Made by a program: the position numbers and the translations under genes. Below, one piece after another: positions 15,375 through 17,957 of a stretch of 17,957 nucleotides of DNA. The notes under the pieces are model-generated. The model had not been told where the DNA came from and did no database searches. It saw only the letters and a list, made by a program, of their open reading frames with translations. Location: assembly GCA_963558185.1 (NCBI GenBank), contig CAUWFE010000030.1, positions 1 to 17,957 of the forward strand, in the 5' to 3' direction. The stretch's first letter is position 1. Every line of letters begins with the position of its first letter. This DNA comes from UMGS1663 sp963558185 (GTDB lineage Bacteria > Bacillota > Clostridia > TANB77 > CAG-508).

Positions 15375-15797
15375 ATGTTAAATATTACAGAAATAATGGA
15401 AATAATTCCACAAAGAGCCCCTTTTTTAATGATAGATAAGGTAGAAGAATATATCCCAGGAGAAAGCTGTGTGGCATATAAAAGTGTATGTATAAATGAA
15501 CCACATTTTTTAGGTCATTTTCCAGGAAATCCAATTATGCCAGGAGTACTAATAGTAGAAGCATTGGCACAAACGGGTGCAGTGGCTATTTTATCGAAAG
15601 AAGAAAACAAAGGTAAAAATGCTTTATTTGCTGGAATTGATAAGGTACGTTTTAAAAAGCAAGTTGTACCAGGAGATACTTTAAAATTAGAAGTAAAAAT
15701 TATAAAGCAGAAAGGCAAAATAGGAATAGGAGAAGCAATAGCTACTGTAGATGGAAAAATAGCAGCAAGAGGGGAATTAACTTTTGCAATAGTGTAA
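15375..15797 (+). CDS. fabZ: 3-hydroxyacyl-ACP dehydratase
   Basis: FabZ dehydrates 3-hydroxyacyl-ACP to trans-2-enoyl-ACP. The 140-residue hot-dog fold protein has the active-site H48 in LGHFPGNPIMPGVL and E62 in VEALAQTGAV. ITEIMEIIPQRAPFLMID at the N-terminus is typical. The ribosome binding site AGGAGG (15361-15366) overlaps the accB stop codon. This is the last gene of the contiguous fab run; the usual next gene, accC, is displaced by about 620 nt that contain a minus-strand gene. No FabA or FabK is visible. Confidence 0.97.
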   Translation: MLNITEIMEIIPQRAPFLMIDKVEEYIPGESCVAYKSVCINEPHFLGHFPGNPIMPGVLIVEALAQTGAVAILSKEENKGKNALFAGIDKVRFKKQVVPGDTLKLEVKIIKQKGKIGIGEAIATVDGKIAARGELTFAIV

Positions 15798-15855
15798 ATA
15801 AATGTGTTAGATAAATTTGGATATGTACTGACAGAAAAAATAGAGTGTTATAAGG

Positions 15856-15885
15856 AAAATACACCTACTAATGATAGTAGGTGTA
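15856..15885 (-). terminator. Terminator of the minus-strand gene (possibly bidirectional)
   Basis: An 11-bp perfect stem TACACCTACTA / TAGTAGGTGTA with a 4-nt loop (15860-15885). Read on the minus strand it is followed by TTTTCCTT, giving a U-tract, and it lies 12 nt beyond the stop of the gene at 15898-16332. On the + strand it is followed by TCAAAATAAAATTT, a poor U-tract, but it may still stop transcripts leaving fabZ. Confidence 0.72.
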
Positions 15886-15897
15886 TCAAAATAAAAT

Positions 15898-16332
15898 TTA
15901 GTTATACCGGATAGGCAATGTTGCATACCCAGAAAAACCATTCTGTGTGAAACAACAGAAATAAGAATCATAAGAGTCAATGTTATTTATAAGTAATAAC
16001 TTCAAACCACAAAGCTGAAGGATCTTTTTTACATATTCTCCATATGGAAAGTCTAAATTTTCAAAGTATGAACAACGTAAAAAATATAGATGAGGATGAT
16101 GGAAATAGTAAACTTTATAACTTTTGAAAGAAAAACATAAAATTTTTCGACCAAAAGGAATATTAAATAGATATGTAAAAAATATACATCTACAAAGTTT
16201 ACAATGAATATTCCTTAGTATATCTTTGGAAACTCCATAATCCCCATTTTTACTATAATCCTTCCATACAAATCTGATTCTTTTTAATGTTCGAAAATAT
16301 CTCCGAACATTATTGGTGTAATTTTTAATCAC
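15898..16332 (-). CDS. Unrecognised 144-aa protein gene between fabZ and accC
   Basis: I recognise no family. It is rich in aromatic residues (Phe, Tyr) and has eight Cys, including HCKLCRC near 42-48 and FCCF near 128-131; the N-terminal 40 residues are basic (VRRYFRTLKRIRF). No signal peptide or clear membrane helix stands out, although IFFTYLF is hydrophobic. Arginine codons include several CGA, CGG, CGT and AGG, unlike the AGA-dominated neighbours, and many codons end in T, suggesting a different origin. A chance open frame of this length is unlikely in such AT-rich DNA. A promoter (TTGAAA-17-TATAAT), a GAAAGGAG site 10 nt before the GTG start and a hairpin terminator support expression. 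A 9-bp inverted repeat lies inside (16285-16312). Alternatives: decayed mobile-element cargo, or a structured RNA. Confidence 0.55.
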   Translation of the reverse strand: MIKNYTNNVRRYFRTLKRIRFVWKDYSKNGDYGVSKDILRNIHCKLCRCIFFTYLFNIPFGRKILCFSFKSYKVYYFHHPHLYFLRCSYFENLDFPYGEYVKKILQLCGLKLLLINNIDSYDSYFCCFTQNGFSGYATLPIRYN

Positions 16333-16355
16333 TAATCACACTCTCCTTTCAAACA

Positions 16356-16373
16356 ATTGTTAATAGTAACAAT
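16356..16373. promoter_or_regulatory. Inverted repeat in the divergent control region
   Basis: ATTGTTA-ATAG-TAACAAT is a perfect 7-bp dyad with a 4-nt spacer. It falls over the expected start point of the minus-strand gene and over the weak -35 (TTGTTA) of a possible accC promoter, so a protein bound here could affect both directions. Symmetry is seen; the operator role is inference. Confidence 0.45.
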
Positions 16374-16377
16374 ATAT

Positions 16378-16406
16378 ATTATATAATAAATTAGAATACT
16401 TTTCAA
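16378..16406 (-). promoter_or_regulatory. Promoter of the minus-strand gene
   Basis: On the minus strand TTGAAA (16401-16406) and a perfect TATAAT (16378-16383) are 17 nt apart. It overlaps the accC ribosome binding site region, so its -35 is within 12 nt of the accC start codon. On the + strand, TTGTTA (16357-16362) with TATAAT (16382-16387) has a 19-nt spacer and is only a weak candidate for accC. Confidence 0.72.
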
Positions 16407-16417
16407 GGAGGTAAAGT

Positions 16418-17761
16418 ATGTTAAAAAAAATTTTAATCGCAAATCGTGGAGAAATTGCAGTAAGAATTATAAGAGCATGTAGAGAAATGGGAATTAGAAG
16501 TGTTGCGGTATATTCTAAAGCAGATGAAAATTCATTACATAGAAAATTAGCAGATGAATCTGTTTGTATAGGACCAGCACCTTCTAATAAAAGTTATTTA
16601 AATATTAAACAAATAATTGAAGCAGCATGTTTAACAGGTTGTGATAGTATACATCCAGGTTTTGGATTTTTATCAGAAAATGCTCATTTCGCAAAGATTT
16701 GCAATGAAATTGGAATAAAATTTATAGGACCATCAGCAAATTTAATTGAATTGTTAGGGAATAAATCAAAAGCAAAAGAAACAATGAAAAATATAGGAGT
16801 ACCAGTTGTACCAGGTTCAGATGGAATAATAAAATCTAAAGAAGAGGCAAAAAAAGTAGCGAGTAGCATAAAATATCCAGTTATAATAAAAGCATCAGCT
16901 GGAGGAGGCGGAAAAGGAATACGTATTGCATATAATGAAAAAGAATTATTGAATTCATATGAACTAGTAAAACAAGAAGCCTTAATATCTTTTGGCGATG
17001 ATAGTATTTATATAGAAAAATTTATAGAAAACCCTCGACATGTAGAAATACAAATTTTAGCAGATGAATATAAAAATGCTATACACTTAGGTGAAAGAGA
17101 TTGCTCTGTTCAAAGAAGGAATCAAAAAGTGTTAGAAGAATCTCCTAGCTTAGCAATTGATAATAATATAAGAAAAAAGATGGGAGAAATTTCTGTCAAA
17201 GCTGTAAAACAAATAGGATATGAAAATGCTGGAACAATAGAATATTTGGTAGATAAAGATAAAAATTTCTATTTTATGGAAATGAATACAAGAATACAAG
17301 TGGAACACCCTGTTACAGAATTAGTAACAGGCGTAGATATTATAAAAGAACAAATAAAAATCGCAAGTGGAGAAAAATTATTATATGAACAAAAAGATAT
17401 AGCATTTAATGGTCATGCTTTAGAAGCAAGAATAAATGCTGAGAATCCAAGCAAAAATTTTATGCCGTGCCCAGGAAAAATCACAGGCTTACATCTTCCA
17501 GGTGGAAATGGGATAAGAATAGATACAGCAATTTATGATGGATACATAGTGCCACAAAATTATGATTCAATGTTAGCAAAAATAATAGTACATGGAAAAA
17601 CAAGAGAAGAATCTATAGCAAAAATGAAGAGTGCACTAGCAGAATTTATCATAGAAGGAATAGATACAAATATTGAATTTATACTAAGTATATTATCAAA
17701 TGAAAACTTTAATAAAAATAACTATGATACATCTTTTATAAAGAAAGAATTTAACATATAA
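16418..17761 (+). CDS. accC: Biotin carboxylase subunit of acetyl-CoA carboxylase
   Basis: AccC uses ATP and bicarbonate to carboxylate the biotin on AccB. At 447 residues it is full length: N-terminal LIANRGEIAVRIIRACREMG, HPGFGFLSEN (79-88), ATP-grasp glycine loop GGGGKG (162-167), and the catalytic EMNTRIQVEHPVTE (288-301), which places E288, N290 and R292 at the same numbers as in E. coli. ATG 16418 follows a perfect AAGGAGGT (16405-16412). It is separated from fabZ by the minus-strand gene, so it may need its own promoter or long read-through. accD and accA, which often follow, are not present: a long hairpin and a new promoter come next. Confidence 0.97.
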   Translation: MLKKILIANRGEIAVRIIRACREMGIRSVAVYSKADENSLHRKLADESVCIGPAPSNKSYLNIKQIIEAACLTGCDSIHPGFGFLSENAHFAKICNEIGIKFIGPSANLIELLGNKSKAKETMKNIGVPVVPGSDGIIKSKEEAKKVASSIKYPVIIKASAGGGGKGIRIAYNEKELLNSYELVKQEALISFGDDSIYIEKFIENPRHVEIQILADEYKNAIHLGERDCSVQRRNQKVLEESPSLAIDNNIRKKMGEISVKAVKQIGYENAGTIEYLVDKDKNFYFMEMNTRIQVEHPVTELVTGVDIIKEQIKIASGEKLLYEQKDIAFNGHALEARINAENPSKNFMPCPGKITGLHLPGGNGIRIDTAIYDGYIVPQNYDSMLAKIIVHGKTREESIAKMKSALAEFIIEGIDTNIEFILSILSNENFNKNNYDTSFIKKEFNI

Positions 17762-17768
17762 GATAACA

Positions 17769-17808
17769 TGTAGCATAATAACCTTAAATTTAAGGCTATT
17801 ATGCTACA
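17769..17808. repeat. Long 20-bp hairpin after accC, no U-tract
   Basis: The arms TGTAGCATAATAACCTTAAA and TTTAAGGCTATTATGCTACA are complementary at 19 of 20 positions with essentially no loop. It starts 7 nt after the accC stop. It is followed by AACAATAAAAG rather than T residues, and the minus-strand side also lacks a U-tract, so it is not a textbook terminator. It may protect the accC mRNA 3' end or act with Rho. Confidence 0.65.
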
Positions 17809-17905
17809 AACAATAAAAGAATTGATAAAATTAACTAGGAGCACATAATCAAAAAAATTAATTAAGAGTACAACAAAAATTTTTGAAAAAAATTAATAAA
17901 ATGTA

Positions 17906-17934
17906 TTGACAATGAAAGAATAAAATGTTAATAT
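17906..17934 (+). promoter_or_regulatory. Promoter at the right edge, transcript leaves the window
   Basis: TTGACA (17906-17911), 17-nt spacer, TAATAT (17929-17934) with an extended TG at 17926-17927. The transcript would start near 17941 (GCACTAAGCAATGAGAA) and continue past the window. Nothing can be said about the gene it serves. Confidence 0.75.
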
Positions 17935-17957
17935 AAATAAGCACTAAGCAATGAGAA

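Noticed and set aside
15898..16332. Frameshifted or decayed gene on the + strand between fabZ and accC
   Set aside because: All three + frames are broken by frequent stops and show no recognisable protein fragments; only the minus strand is open.
1..17957. CRISPR array, insertion sequence, prophage or toxin-antitoxin module
   Set aside because: No regularly spaced repeats, transposase or integrase motifs, or typical small toxin-antitoxin gene pairs were seen.

Overview
The window is low-GC, strongly A-rich DNA from a Gram-positive bacterium, most likely a member of the Clostridia. This rests on A-ended codons and AGA arginine throughout, strong AGGAGG ribosome binding sites, canonical TTGACA-17-TATAAT promoters, a DapL-type lysine pathway, an L21 leader and a clostridial-style fab/acc cluster. 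I cannot name a genus. Apart from the partial tRNA-Val at the left edge and one unrecognised gene at 15898-16332, everything recognised is on the + strand and is chromosomal housekeeping. I see no IS element, prophage, CRISPR array or replication origin.

Layout. (1) 1-102: the 5' part of a tRNA-Val(UAC) gene on the minus strand with a consensus promoter. (2) 103-531: a gene-poor stretch holding an approximate 30-bp direct repeat, a hairpin terminator, an extended -10 element and a perfect 30-bp palindrome just upstream of dapF. (3) 532-2573: dapF and dapL, overlapping, for meso-diaminopimelate and lysine synthesis. (4) 2728-3819: a promoter, a YgjP/DUF45-type zinc metallopeptidase and a 97-residue unknown protein. 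(5) 3901-5523: recN, DNA repair. (6) 5557-7185: lysS with its own promoter. (7) 7359-9914: an M50 site-2 protease-like membrane protein, tsaD (tRNA t6A) and a metallophosphoesterase. (8) 9904-10721: L21 leader, rplU and rpmA. (9) 10988-15797: fabH-fabD-fabG-fabF-accB-fabZ, type II fatty acid synthesis. (10) 15856-16406: an unrecognised 144-codon gene on the minus strand with its own promoter and terminator. (11) 16418-17761: accC, then a long hairpin and a new promoter at the right edge.

How the genes work together. AccB and AccC are two of the four acetyl-CoA carboxylase parts that make malonyl-CoA. FabD moves malonyl to ACP, FabH starts the chain, FabF extends it, FabG reduces and FabZ dehydrates. 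ACP, an enoyl reductase, AccA/AccD and a fab repressor are not in the window and must be encoded elsewhere. DapL converts tetrahydrodipicolinate directly to LL-DAP and DapF epimerises it for peptidoglycan and lysine.

Most worth a second look: the unknown minus-strand gene that splits fabZ from accC, with a possible shared control region; an L27 that lacks the usual Firmicutes cleavable N-terminal extension together with loss of the prp gene between rplU and rpmA; and the repeat/palindrome region upstream of dapF. None of these amounts to a demonstrated new system.
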